A stretch of 64,000 bases of DNA from JAGKXC01 sp964554385 (GTDB lineage: Bacteria; Bacteroidota; Bacteroidia; NS11-12g; UBA955). The notes beneath the pieces are model-generated. The model made no database searches and was not told the DNA's origin. It saw only the letters and a program-made list of their open reading frames with translations. Made by a program: the position numbers and the translations under genes. The stretch spans positions 12,718 to 76,717 of the forward strand of contig CAZKOM010000002.1 in the NCBI GenBank assembly GCA_964554385.1, written 5' to 3'. Shown here piece by piece: positions 16,907 to 26,876 of this stretch; positions within the stretch are counted from its first letter, which is position 1; the number at the start of each line of letters is the position of its first letter.

Positions 16907-19510
16907 TTAACCCAATTGACTAAGTCTTGATTTTAATGATTCAATTTTAACCAAAGCATCTTGTTGTTTCTGTCTTTCTTTTTCAACTATATCCGGTTTT
17001 GCGTTTGAAACAAATCTTTCATTGGATAATTTTGCTTCAACAGATTTAAGAAATCCTTCTAAATAGCCTATTTCATCATTAATCTCTTTAATTTCCGATT
17101 CAACATCAATTTCAACGTTCAATTTTACTTTAATCGCTGATTTACCAACCAAAATTCCTAAACCATCAAAATCGTTATTATTGATAAATAACACATTGGC
17201 TAATTTCTCTGCCATTTCTTTAAATTCAATAAATAATTCTGACTTTTCAACCCAAATTTCTAGTGTTTCTTTGGGTGACAAACCTTTTGAATTTCTTAGA
17301 TTTCGAATTTCTGAAACAAGTATGAGTGGCTCGTCATGGTAATCTTTGTTTTTTGAATTATTGTTCTTTGCAGATGGATAATCCGCTATTATTACATCAC
17401 CACCATTCATTGCATGATATAATTCTTCGGTAATAAATGGCATAAATGGATGCAACAATTTCATTAAATCTGAGAAATACGATTTAACCTGTTCTGCTGC
17501 TGACTTACTCATTGGCTGACCATATACCGGCTTAACAGCTTCTAAATAAACTGAACAAAAATCATCCCATACCAATTTATATATATTCATTAAAGCATCA
17601 CTCAATCGGAATTCTTCAAATTGACTTTGATTCTCATTTAATACTTCATTAAATCGCTTTTTAAACCACACAGTTGCTTGATTTTGTGCTAAAGTTGGCT
17701 GAATTTCAGCAATTTCCCATGTTGTAGTTAACCGATATGCATTCCAAATTTTATTGCAGAAATTTCTACCTTGTTCGATTTGAGACTCATCAAATAAAAT
17801 ATCATTTCCAGCAGGTGCACAAAGTAATAAACCCAATCGAACAGAATCAGCGCCGTATTTTTCAATTAAATCCAAGGGATCTGGGCTATTTCCCAAACTT
17901 TTACTCATTTTACGACGTTGCTTATCTCTGATAAGTCCGGTAAAATATACATTTTTGAACGGCAACTTACCTTCAAACTCATAACCAGCCATTATCATTC
18001 TGGCAACCCAAAAGAACAAAATATCGGGACCTGTAACTAAATCATTCGTAGGATAATAATAATTCAATTCCTGCTTATTTGCATTAGGACCAATCCCATC
18101 AAAAACTGAAATTGGCCAAAGCCATGAACTAAACCAAGTATCTAATACATCAGGATCTTGGTTAATTTCAGCTGCAGTTATTTCAATTCCCTTCTCTTTA
18201 AACTTAGCAATAGCTAATTCCACATTGGATGCAACAACAAATTCACCGGATGTTGTATACCAAGCTGGAATTCTATGTCCCCACCACAATTGGCGAGAAA
18301 TATTCCAATCTTTAATATTCTCTAACCAGTGACGATAAGTATTTTTCAATTTTGCAGGGTGAAACTTTATTTCATCGGACAAAACAGATGAAAGCACTTC
18401 GGGATTCTTGTCCATGAATTTTTTCATATCCATAAACCACTGAGTACTAATTCTAGGTTCTACCACGGCATCGGTTCGTTCACTATGACCCACATTGTGA
18501 ACATAAGGTTCTGACCGAGACAATAGACCAGCTTCATTCAATGCTTTTATCCATAATTTCCGAGCAACAGCCCTATCCTTTCCCACAAATAATTCGCCTG
18601 CTTCCGATATTGTTCCATCAGCATTTAAAGTATCAATTACAGGTAGATTAAATTTCAAACCGATGTTATAATCATTGATATCGTGAGCTGGCGTTACTTT
18701 TAATACCCCAGTACCAAACTCTATATCGATATATTCATCAGAAATTATTGTTACCTCACGATTAATTAACGGCACAATTACCTTTTTGCCAATTAAATGA
18801 TTGTATCTATCATCTTTTGGATTGACGCATACAGCAACATCACCGGCAATTGTTTCAGGTCTTGCAGTTGCTACCAACAATTCGCCTGAAAAATCGGCTC
18901 CTTTGTAAATAACATAATGCAGCTGATCATTTACTTCTTTGAAAATTACTTCTTCATCACTCAAAGTTGTTTGCCCTGTAGGATCCCAATTCACCATGCG
19001 CGTTCCCCTATAGATCAAACCTTTTTCATACAAATCCACGAATACATCAACAACTGCATTATACAGTGAGTCTTCCATGGTAAATCGAGTTCTATTCCAA
19101 TCACAACTCGCTCCTAATTTCTTTAATTGCTCTAGGATTATTCCTCCATACTTATCCTTCCAAGCCCATGCGTGAGTAAGAAATTCCTCTCTAGTTATAT
19201 CGGATTTCTTTATTCCTTGTGATTCCAGCAATTTAACTACTTTCGCTTCAGTAGCTATACTAGCATGATCTGTACCAGGAACCCAGCAGGCATTAAAACC
19301 ACTCATTCGTGCTTTTCGAATAAGAACATCTTGAATAGTATTATTTAGCATATGACCCATATGCAAAACACCCGTTACATTGGGTGGCGGAATTACAATG
19401 GTATAGGGAGTTTTCTCGTTGGGTTTAGAAGAGAAATAATCGTTTTCCAACCAGTATTTATACCATTTATCTTCGATTTCTTGGGGAGAATATTTTGTGG
19501 AAAGTTCCAT
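16907..19510 (-). CDS. valS: Valine--tRNA ligase
   Basis: Class I aminoacyl-tRNA synthetase of 867 residues that charges tRNA-Val. The HIGH-type motif appears as HMGHM near residue 50 (NVTGVLHMGHML) and the KMSKS motif as KMSKSLGN near residue 535. The CP1 editing domain lies between them, with TARPETIAGD. An anticodon-binding domain and a C-terminal coiled coil of about 60 residues complete the normal ValRS layout. It is monocistronic: a terminator lies downstream and a -7 element (19516-19523) sits 5 nt before the ATG. Confidence 0.97.
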   Translation of the reverse strand: MELSTKYSPQEIEDKWYKYWLENDYFSSKPNEKTPYTIVIPPPNVTGVLHMGHMLNNTIQDVLIRKARMSGFNACWVPGTDHASIATEAKVVKLLESQGIKKSDITREEFLTHAWAWKDKYGGIILEQLKKLGASCDWNRTRFTMEDSLYNAVVDVFVDLYEKGLIYRGTRMVNWDPTGQTTLSDEEVIFKEVNDQLHYVIYKGADFSGELLVATARPETIAGDVAVCVNPKDDRYNHLIGKKVIVPLINREVTIISDEYIDIEFGTGVLKVTPAHDINDYNIGLKFNLPVIDTLNADGTISEAGELFVGKDRAVARKLWIKALNEAGLLSRSEPYVHNVGHSERTDAVVEPRISTQWFMDMKKFMDKNPEVLSSVLSDEIKFHPAKLKNTYRHWLENIKDWNISRQLWWGHRIPAWYTTSGEFVVASNVELAIAKFKEKGIEITAAEINQDPDVLDTWFSSWLWPISVFDGIGPNANKQELNYYYPTNDLVTGPDILFFWVARMIMAGYEFEGKLPFKNVYFTGLIRDKQRRKMSKSLGNSPDPLDLIEKYGADSVRLGLLLCAPAGNDILFDESQIEQGRNFCNKIWNAYRLTTTWEIAEIQPTLAQNQATVWFKKRFNEVLNENQSQFEEFRLSDALMNIYKLVWDDFCSVYLEAVKPVYGQPMSKSAAEQVKSYFSDLMKLLHPFMPFITEELYHAMNGGDVIIADYPSAKNNNSKNKDYHDEPLILVSEIRNLRNSKGLSPKETLEIWVEKSELFIEFKEMAEKLANVLFINNNDFDGLGILVGKSAIKVKLNVEIDVESEIKEINDEIGYLEGFLKSVEAKLSNERFVSNAKPDIVEKERQKQQDALVKIESLKSRLSQLG

Positions 19511-19515
19511 TATTG

Positions 19516-19523
19516 CAAATTTA
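19516..19523 (-). promoter_or_regulatory. -7 element of valS (near-leaderless geometry)
   Basis: TAAATTTG on the minus strand ends 5 nt before the valS ATG. A TTG occurs 22 nt upstream (19546-19548), a slightly long spacing. Confidence 0.55.
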
Positions 19524-19662
19524 ATTCAATGCGTTCTGTATAATTCAATTTTTACTCTCTAATTATTAAGAAAACGTTGATATAGCCTACAGTATAATTT
19601 AAATAATTCCTGTTCCCATGAAATTGAAGGTATGCTAATTAAATTTATTGACACACCAAACA

Positions 19663-19693
19663 ATAAAAAAGGCCGTCAAAATTGACGGCCTTT
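19663..19693 (-). terminator. Terminator of the act operon
   Basis: On the minus strand AAAGGCCGTCA pairs with TGACGGCCTTT across a 4-nt loop and is followed by six T. It lies 20 bp after the actF stop codon and closes the alternative complex III operon. Confidence 0.85.
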
Positions 19694-19712
19694 GATATAT
19701 TAAAAATTAATT

Positions 19713-21122
19713 TTAAACACCTGTATCGTGGTAAACTGATTCCTCCAAATAAGGGTGGTTTACTGCGATTAATCCACGTTTAGTTAGTGCAGTGAATACC
19801 CAGAATAAGAAAAGGCCTAGGAAGAACAAGAATGTACCTATCTCTAAGAAACCAACTTGCATTCCAGGTCCAAACACTCCAGGAAACACCATGAACCATA
19901 CGTCATGATAATGACCTAGTACTAAAATTGATCCTATTACCGTCATTACAACTGGATTTCTTTTAGCGCTACGCATTAACAATCCCAAAAATGGAACAAC
20001 AAAACATAATGCAAAGTTTATGATAAAGTTGTTGTGGTATTCTTCCCAACGAATTTGATAGTAGTACATTTCTTCTGGTATTTGTGCATACCAAATCAAT
20101 AAATACTGAGACAACCAAATGTAAGCCCAGAATACGGTAAAGGCGAACATGAATTTACCTAAATCATGCATGTGTTCGGCATTAACAATTCCTAGATAAC
20201 CTTCTTTTTTCAAATACAATATGATAATTGCCATAATTGTAATTGCCGATACCCAGTGAGTAATAAAATTATAAATACCAAAAATTGTAGAGTACCAGTG
20301 TGAATCTACACTCATTACTAATAACCAAACTATAATGGAAATAGTAAATCCAAAAATTACGGCAAAGGTTGCACTATAGCGTATGCTTTTCTTAAAGAAA
20401 GATACATCGCCTTTAGCTGCTGAATCTTCTTGAATAGATAATGAACGAAGTTTTCTGCTAAGTAAATACCAGATAGTTACTAGTATAGCAGGGAAAGCAA
20501 ATAACATTGTAGAATTTAAAAATCCTGATTTACCATCTAGTATTTTGTCAAATCCAGCATCTTCAGGTTTTAAATGCAAATGCTCGTAATGTGCCCAATG
20601 GTAAATATTATTTTTATCTAAAAACAATACAACCAAAATAACAATAAGTGGAACTGGAATAAATGTCATTACAGCTTCTGGCACTCTCTTAATTGCAGCA
20701 CTCCATCCGGCGTTTGCTACATATTGAATAGCATACCAAAACAAAGCAGCTAGCGATATCATCAAAAAGAAATATCCTGCTACTAAGAGATTAGCAAAAA
20801 TACGAGTGGTTGCAGGTTTATTCAAACTGTGATATTCCGCACGAGGACCAAATTGCTCGTTCGGTACATTACCATGCTCAGCGTGTTCATCATGCGAAGC
20901 TGCCGCGTGTTCGTCATGTCCTTTAGAATGGGAATCATGCGCGGTGGATGTGGTTTCTGTTTTGTGTTCAGTGGATGTTGTATTTGAATCGTTGTTCAAA
21001 TTAGCTATTCCAATTCCAGCCAAAACAAGACCTAAAACCATTAAAATGATAGTAAATCGTTTGGTTTTGGGTGAAAAAGTATATTGTTCTTGTTTAATTT
21101 CAATATGATGTCCGTGTCCCAT
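19713..21122 (-). CDS. actF: Alternative complex III subunit ActF (quinol:cytochrome c oxidoreductase membrane subunit)
   Basis: Polytopic membrane subunit (469 residues, about ten hydrophobic helices) related to NrfD/PsrC and ActC. Alternative complex III oxidises menaquinol and passes electrons to a periplasmic cytochrome or directly to an oxidase. The identity rests on the intact actABCDEF order. The first loop (about residues 52-84) carries a run of roughly ten histidines among Glu/Ser/Asp, which I do not regard as a core family feature. It is the last gene of the operon; a terminator follows at once and no cytochrome oxidase genes continue the unit. Confidence 0.92.
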   Translation of the reverse strand: MGHGHHIEIKQEQYTFSPKTKRFTIILMVLGLVLAGIGIANLNNDSNTTSTEHKTETTSTAHDSHSKGHDEHAAASHDEHAEHGNVPNEQFGPRAEYHSLNKPATTRIFANLLVAGYFFLMISLAALFWYAIQYVANAGWSAAIKRVPEAVMTFIPVPLIVILVVLFLDKNNIYHWAHYEHLHLKPEDAGFDKILDGKSGFLNSTMLFAFPAILVTIWYLLSRKLRSLSIQEDSAAKGDVSFFKKSIRYSATFAVIFGFTISIIVWLLVMSVDSHWYSTIFGIYNFITHWVSAITIMAIIILYLKKEGYLGIVNAEHMHDLGKFMFAFTVFWAYIWLSQYLLIWYAQIPEEMYYYQIRWEEYHNNFIINFALCFVVPFLGLLMRSAKRNPVVMTVIGSILVLGHYHDVWFMVFPGVFGPGMQVGFLEIGTFLFFLGLFLFWVFTALTKRGLIAVNHPYLEESVYHDTGV

Positions 21123-21133
21123 GATTATTTCAA

Positions 21134-21757
21134 TTATTTAGTAGTTGAAGTTGAATCTTGAGCAACGGTAGCAACTGCACCATTTTGAGATCCCAAGAAT
21201 TTTACATATTTAACAAGTTTCCAACGATCTGCTGGGGTTAATACTGATGCGTGACTTCCCATGTTGTTCTTACCATAAGTTAAGGTATGATAAATTTTAC
21301 CATCGGCAAGATTCATAATAGCAGCGTCACCATATCCTTTCCATGCAGGCTTCAATGTAGATACACGCTTGAATACAGGACCATCATTATTACCATTTGC
21401 GCCATGACATGGAGAACAATAAATTCCGTACATGTAAGCTGCACGACCATCTTCCAAACTCACACCTTCAGGCATTTTCAATAACTCACCTGCTTTTTCG
21501 TATCCTTCTCCATTGTTTTCAAATGGATACTTGTAATCTAATTTACCTATAGCTACTGTACCGGCAACTGGCTCTCTCATGTTCATTCCATAAGGATTTA
21601 CAACATTTGAATCGCCTTGATTGTAAGCCTCATAGCCTTTGGAATAGTACATGTCTGGGGCATATTCCCAACCAGGATTGTTGCCACGACTTACACAACT
21701 GCTAATTAAAGCGGCTGCGGTAATGGCACCAATAACGAATGAATATTTTTTGTTCAT
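21134..21757 (-). CDS. actE: Alternative complex III subunit ActE (monohaem cytochrome c lipoprotein)
   Basis: A lipoprotein of 207 residues with one haem c site. The start at 21757 (MNKKYSFVIGA) is preferred over an in-frame upstream codon because it begins a proper lipoprotein signal with lipobox ISSC, and leaves a 13-bp gap to actD. The haem motif CSPCH occurs near residue 113, and a distal Met is likely in the NNMGSHAS segment. A Ser/Thr-rich tail ends the protein. ActE is the membrane-anchored cytochrome that takes electrons from the complex. Confidence 0.92.
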   Translation of the reverse strand: MNKKYSFVIGAITAAALISSCVSRGNNPGWEYAPDMYYSKGYEAYNQGDSNVVNPYGMNMREPVAGTVAIGKLDYKYPFENNGEGYEKAGELLKMPEGVSLEDGRAAYMYGIYCSPCHGANGNNDGPVFKRVSTLKPAWKGYGDAAIMNLADGKIYHTLTYGKNNMGSHASVLTPADRWKLVKYVKFLGSQNGAVATVAQDSTSTTK

Positions 21758-21770
21758 TGGTAGATTACAA

Positions 21771-22337
21771 TTAAATGGTGGTTTGTACACCGTTGTGAAA
21801 CTCTCTCAATTCTACAGGATTATGCTTTTTCATAGTCTCTAAAATTGAGTTTTGATCTGAATTAGATGTTAATTCTATCGCTACAATTGAGCGATCATCA
21901 GTTTGACGATCATCCAATAGTTCATTTTTGATTCCATGAACTAATCTATTACGCCAGAAAAAGAAGAATGCCATACCAAAAGCTGTGCAAAGTACTGTAC
22001 CTTCAAACATTACTGGAGCCCAACTAGGAGTAAAACGAACTGGCTTGTTACCGATGTTCATAGGCCAATCATGTACATACATGTACCAAATCATTGTAGT
22101 TACCAAAGTAAAACCAGTCAACGCGCAGAAAAACGCAATTCTAGCTAATTTACTTCGTCTAACTCCAATAACTCTATCCAATCCGTGTACCGGGTAAGGA
22201 GTATATACATCATGAATTTTCACACCGTTGTGAACCAATTCAGAAGCAGCAGCCATTAAACTATCTTCATCTTCCCATACTCCAACCAACATTTTATTGC
22301 GATTGCGTAGGCTTAAATTTTTATCCAAAATTCCCAT
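21771..22337 (-). CDS. actD: Alternative complex III subunit ActD (DUF3341)
   Basis: A 188-residue membrane subunit of the DUF3341 family with two central transmembrane helices (about residues 60-82 and 100-120) and soluble ends. The opening KNLSLRNRNKMLVGVWEDEDSLMAAA is followed by HDVYTPYPVHGLD, a motif I associate with ActD. It anchors and stabilises the complex beside ActC/ActF. It lies 19 bp after actC and 13 bp before actE, within the operon. Confidence 0.93.
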   Translation of the reverse strand: MGILDKNLSLRNRNKMLVGVWEDEDSLMAAASELVHNGVKIHDVYTPYPVHGLDRVIGVRRSKLARIAFFCALTGFTLVTTMIWYMYVHDWPMNIGNKPVRFTPSWAPVMFEGTVLCTAFGMAFFFFWRNRLVHGIKNELLDDRQTDDRSIVAIELTSNSDQNSILETMKKHNPVELREFHNGVQTTI

Positions 22338-22356
22338 TATGGTGATTCCTTATATA

Positions 22357-23706
22357 TTATTCGCGATTGCGAAGAATTGATTTAACTTCAGCCATGTTTA
22401 TCACTGGCAAATATTTAGCAAACAAGAAGAAGCAAGTAAAGAAGATACCGAATGTACCTAAGAACAAGCCTATTTCTGTTAATGAACCTGCATACATTAC
22501 CCAACTTGAAGGTAAATAATCTCTATGCAATGAAGTTACAATAATTACTAAACGATCAAACCACATACCTACATTTACAACGATACTCATTATAAATATA
22601 AACCATGGAGTAGTTCTTGCCCATCGGAACCAAAATACCTGAGGGGCTATCAAGTTACAACTCATCATACTCCAATACGCCCACCAATAGGGACCAAAAG
22701 CACGATTAATAAATGCATATTGCTCATACTCAACTCCAGAATACCAGGCAATAAAGAATTCAGTTAAATACGCAATACCAACAATTGAACCCGTTACCAT
22801 GATAATTTTAGTCATAGCATCCAAGTGTCCAATGGTAATGTAATTCTCGTAATTCATTACTTTTCTTGCAACAACTAACAATGTTGCTACCATTCCAAAG
22901 CCTGAGAAAATAGCACCGGCAACGAAATATGGGGGGAAGATGGTTGTATGCCATCCAGGAATTACTGATGTCGCGAAGTCTGTTGATACAATAGTATGTA
23001 CTGATAATACTAGGGGTGTACTTAAACCAGCCAAAATTAATGATACTAATTCATAGCGAGCCCAAGTTCTAGTGCTACCCGTCCAGCCCATGGAGAAAAA
23101 TCCATAAATCGCTTTTTCCGTCTTTCCTTTTACTTTATCACGAATTGTGGCGATATCAGGAATTAATCCAATGTACCAAAATAACAATGAAACAGAGAAA
23201 TAAGTCGATATCGCGAAAACGTCCCATAACAATGGTGAGTTAAAATTCACCCACAATGAACCAAATCCGTTTGGCAAAGGCAATGCCCAGTAACCAACCC
23301 AAACTCGACCCATGTGAAATACAGGGAACATAGCCGCACAAACAACCGCAAAGATGGTCATTGCTTCTGCCGAACGGTTGATACTCATTCTCCATTTTTG
23401 TCTAAATAACAACAATACTGCAGAAATAAGAGTACCTGCGTGACCAATACCACCCCAGAATACGAAGTTAGTAATATCCCAACCCCACATTACGGATTTA
23501 TTGATGTTCCAAACACCAATACCAGTCCATAACGTGTAAAATAAACTGGCTACAAAAATCCCAAGGAAAACAATGGATAAAGAAAATCCAATTTTCCAAG
23601 AGGTAGATGGTTTGTTTAAAATAGGGCGCGCAATATCGCGGGTTACATCTGCAGCGGTTTTATCGCCTGTAACCAATCTGTCCCTAATTATTGAATCGTG
23701 TATCAT
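22357..23706 (-). CDS. actC: Alternative complex III subunit ActC (NrfD/PsrC-like quinol-binding subunit)
   Basis: Polytopic membrane protein (449 residues, about ten helices) of the NrfD/PsrC type that carries the quinol-oxidation site. The N-terminal DRLVTGDKTAADVTRDI and the first-helix region GVWNINKSVMWGWDITNFVFWGG-like segment (given here by position, residues 70-95) are typical. It follows actB by 21 bp and precedes actD by 19 bp. The gene order excludes a stand-alone polysulfide or nitrite reductase. Confidence 0.94.
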   Translation of the reverse strand: MIHDSIIRDRLVTGDKTAADVTRDIARPILNKPSTSWKIGFSLSIVFLGIFVASLFYTLWTGIGVWNINKSVMWGWDITNFVFWGGIGHAGTLISAVLLLFRQKWRMSINRSAEAMTIFAVVCAAMFPVFHMGRVWVGYWALPLPNGFGSLWVNFNSPLLWDVFAISTYFSVSLLFWYIGLIPDIATIRDKVKGKTEKAIYGFFSMGWTGSTRTWARYELVSLILAGLSTPLVLSVHTIVSTDFATSVIPGWHTTIFPPYFVAGAIFSGFGMVATLLVVARKVMNYENYITIGHLDAMTKIIMVTGSIVGIAYLTEFFIAWYSGVEYEQYAFINRAFGPYWWAYWSMMSCNLIAPQVFWFRWARTTPWFIFIMSIVVNVGMWFDRLVIIVTSLHRDYLPSSWVMYAGSLTEIGLFLGTFGIFFTCFFLFAKYLPVINMAEVKSILRNRE

Positions 23707-23727
23707 TCTGATGTAGATTGCTTGAGG

Positions 23728-26700
23728 TTAGACATTATCATTATTACGAATCTTGGTCATGTACATAACAGAAGATTGAACGTTTAATTCATCTAAAACT
23801 GTAAATCCTCTTTCGTTTTTGTACAACTTACTTACCTCGCTATTCGGATTATGTAAATCACCGAATACGATTGCATTTGATGGACAAGCCTTCATACAAG
23901 CAGTTTTTACTTCTACTTCGTTTGGAGATTTTCCTTCACGTTTTGCCTTTAACTTGCCTTCCTGAATTCGTTGAACACAGAATGAACATTTTTCCATAAC
24001 TCCACGTGTTCTAACAGTAACATCTGGATTGATAACCATTTTACCTAATGGATTATTGAAATGGAAATCAAAGTTATCGTTATCGTTGTAACGGAACCAG
24101 TTGAATCTTCTTACTTTATAAGGACAGTTATTACCGCAATATTTAGTACCGATACAACGGTTATAGGTCATTTGGTTTAAGCCTTCTGAACTATGTGTAG
24201 TCGCTAATACCGGACAAACTGTTTCACAAGGTGCTGCTGCACAATGCTGACACATCATTGGTTGATGAATAACTTCAACATTTTCCCAATGTGCAAACTC
24301 TCCATTATCAGCTCCATCCACTTTAGCAATTTCTTTTTCGCGAGTTAGAGCTTCATTTTTAGTATTGAATGAATAATAACGATCTATTCGAATCCAGTGC
24401 ATTTCGCGACGCAAACGAATTTTATCTCTACCCACAACCGGAACGTTATTTTCAATAGAACAACTAACCACGCAAGTACCACATCCAGTACATGCATTTA
24501 GGTCGATGGCCATAGCCCATAAATGATTGGGAGCTCCATCTTTTCTGTATTCAGCTTTTTCCCAAATGGTATAAATATGAGGCTTCGGTTTATCATTACC
24601 GGCTTTCGGATTCTTCTTCCAAGCTTCAAAAGTAGATTCTCTAACAATATCTCTACCCTCAATTGAATGATGGGTTTGTGTTTGAGCCAATTGATAATCT
24701 TCGTCTCCTTTTTCTACACTTACACCATTTACAACATAATTTCTGTTACCTGTAGTACTAGAAACAAAGTTGTATGCATTTACACCAATCGTATCATATC
24801 CTTTGTCGATACTTCCACCAACTTTACCTGCATGGGTTCTACCGTATCCTAAAGCTAGTGAAATCGTATTATTTGCTTGACCTGGTTGAATAAGTGCTGG
24901 AACATTATTAAATATAACATCTCCTGCTTTTATGTTAACCGTATTCCCTTCAACAATGCCTAATTTTTGCGCAAGTGATTTAGGAAGAGAAACATAGTTG
25001 TCCCATGTTACCTTACTCACTGGATCTGGCATTTCATGTAACCAAGGATTATTACCATGCTGACCATCACGCACTCCAGTTGCTTGGTAAAGCACTAGAT
25101 CAATTCCATTAGACTTGGATGCTGCGCTAACAGCAGCCGCTAATGAAGAAACATCCCCGGCATATGCAACTGAGGTACTTGCTGCAGCTGTAGTAGTAAT
25201 AACACCTTTTTCAAGCGCTGCATTAAAAGCTTCATCGCTAGACAAGGTAGCAGACCAATTATTTCTAACAAATAAATAATATGGAGATGCTTTAAATTTC
25301 TGGGAGAATATTCCTTTTGCTGCAAACGGATCCTTTTCCACTGCTGGAACTGAACCTGCAAATGCTAATAATGACCACTGAGCTTGACGAGTGTTAAACA
25401 CATGACCAATAGTTGGTTGGGTCAAATGATAAACCCCCGCTTGAGGTTCTGCATCATTCCAACTCTCCAAATAATGAGAATCAGGACAAACATACTGACA
25501 AACACTTGCTGTTTCATCTTTTGATGATGCGAAAGAAACCGAAACATCTGCTTTTTTAATGGCAGCTGTCCAAGATTCTTTATTGTTATTGTATACGGGG
25601 TTTGCGTTGTAGAATAATACGGCTTTAATGGATCCCGAATTTAATCCGGACAATACAGTAGACATAGCAGTATCATTACCTTGATATTGCTTACTGTAGT
25701 TTGTCATATCCAGCGTAGTACCATAATTACCTAATAATACATTAATAGCATTCACGATCTTTTGAACGTTTGTATCATTAGAACCACTTACAACGATAGA
25801 ACTACCTTTAGCGGCCAAGAGGGCTTCTGCAGATTTTTTTATTGCATTACCGGCTAATTCTCCCTGCTGAACAACTGGGATTTGCTTTGCACCAGTTGCT
25901 TGAGCGATAGCATTATACAATGAGGAAACGTAGAGTAATTCTTGAGAGGCACGCATTGGGAATCTGTAATCCGCATTTGTACCCGTCATACTTAAACTAC
26001 TCTCAAATTGGATATGCTTAGACATACCTCCTTCTACTGTTGGAATACGATGTATGGAATAACCCTTTGTAAATTCTACAGGTGAAATCCAAGTACCCAA
26101 GAAATCAGCACCGAAACTTACAACTACTTTAGCTTTATCAAAGCGGTAAGTTGGCAATACTCGTTTCCCAAAATCACTCATATTGGCATCCAACATCCCA
26201 CTGTACGAAACAGCATCATACATTACATGTTCCGTGGTTGGATATGCTAATTTAAAAGCATCTATTGCCTTTAATGTAGAAGGCGAATGAATAGAATTAG
26301 ATACAATTACAATCTTACCATTAGAAGATGAAATGGTTTTTAACTTGGACGATATTTCTGCATCTAAAGCAGACCAATCTGAATTTTCTGAACCATTCAC
26401 CAATGGATTGGCCAATCTTTCATTATCGTATAAAGACAATATGGAGGCCTGTCCTACTGCACAAGTACCCCCTCTTGAAATTACTGAATCTGGATTACCA
26501 TCAATTTTGATTGGTCTTCCCTCTCTAACCTTAACTTCTACACCGCAAGAGGCTGAACATCCTCCGCAGGTTGAACGATAATAGTTTGCTACTCCTGGTG
26601 TTACATCTTCTGGCTTAACTAAGTAAGGAACAGCATGACGAACAGGCGTTTTGTAACAAGCTGCCAACGCAACAGCTGTAACACTAAAGCCGAAGTATTT

Positions 26701-26859
26701 TAAAAAGTCGCGGCGATTGGCTTGTAGTTCAACTCCATTTTCGTTGAATACTTCGTCCAAGGGAAGATTTTCCTGAAACTCATTTTTTTGAGCTGCAAGG
26801 AATTTAGGATCTCTCGATAACTCTTCCTCGCCTTTCCAATATTTTATATTGCTAGACAT
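23728..26859 (-). CDS. actB: Alternative complex III subunit ActB (molybdopterin-like and iron-sulfur protein)
   Basis: A 1043-residue periplasmic subunit made of two fused parts. Near residue 50 is a Tat-variant signal (RRDFLKYFGFS). Residues up to about 700 form the molybdopterin-oxidoreductase-like domain, with an N-terminal cysteine cluster (CGGCSASCGVEV); in characterised complexes this part lacks the cofactor. From about residue 760 comes a ferredoxin-like domain with four cysteine clusters (CTGCGTCVVSC, CQHCAAAPCETVC, CIGTKYCGNNC, and CSFC with CMKAC), which transfers electrons from quinol to the haems of ActA. The start at 26859 avoids overlap with actA and gives the conserved MSSNIKYWKG opening. 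Confidence 0.95.
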   Translation of the reverse strand: MSSNIKYWKGEEELSRDPKFLAAQKNEFQENLPLDEVFNENGVELQANRRDFLKYFGFSVTAVALAACYKTPVRHAVPYLVKPEDVTPGVANYYRSTCGGCSASCGVEVKVREGRPIKIDGNPDSVISRGGTCAVGQASILSLYDNERLANPLVNGSENSDWSALDAEISSKLKTISSSNGKIVIVSNSIHSPSTLKAIDAFKLAYPTTEHVMYDAVSYSGMLDANMSDFGKRVLPTYRFDKAKVVVSFGADFLGTWISPVEFTKGYSIHRIPTVEGGMSKHIQFESSLSMTGTNADYRFPMRASQELLYVSSLYNAIAQATGAKQIPVVQQGELAGNAIKKSAEALLAAKGSSIVVSGSNDTNVQKIVNAINVLLGNYGTTLDMTNYSKQYQGNDTAMSTVLSGLNSGSIKAVLFYNANPVYNNNKESWTAAIKKADVSVSFASSKDETASVCQYVCPDSHYLESWNDAEPQAGVYHLTQPTIGHVFNTRQAQWSLLAFAGSVPAVEKDPFAAKGIFSQKFKASPYYLFVRNNWSATLSSDEAFNAALEKGVITTTAAASTSVAYAGDVSSLAAAVSAASKSNGIDLVLYQATGVRDGQHGNNPWLHEMPDPVSKVTWDNYVSLPKSLAQKLGIVEGNTVNIKAGDVIFNNVPALIQPGQANNTISLALGYGRTHAGKVGGSIDKGYDTIGVNAYNFVSSTTGNRNYVVNGVSVEKGDEDYQLAQTQTHHSIEGRDIVRESTFEAWKKNPKAGNDKPKPHIYTIWEKAEYRKDGAPNHLWAMAIDLNACTGCGTCVVSCSIENNVPVVGRDKIRLRREMHWIRIDRYYSFNTKNEALTREKEIAKVDGADNGEFAHWENVEVIHQPMMCQHCAAAPCETVCPVLATTHSSEGLNQMTYNRCIGTKYCGNNCPYKVRRFNWFRYNDNDNFDFHFNNPLGKMVINPDVTVRTRGVMEKCSFCVQRIQEGKLKAKREGKSPNEVEVKTACMKACPSNAIVFGDLHNPNSEVSKLYKNERGFTVLDELNVQSSVMYMTKIRNNDNV

Positions 26860-26876
26860 TTGTTTGTTTCTCAATT

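Noticed and set aside
23728..26859. A molybdopterin nitrate or polysulfide reductase
   Set aside because: The fused iron-sulfur domain and the intact actABCDEF order identify it as ActB of alternative complex III.
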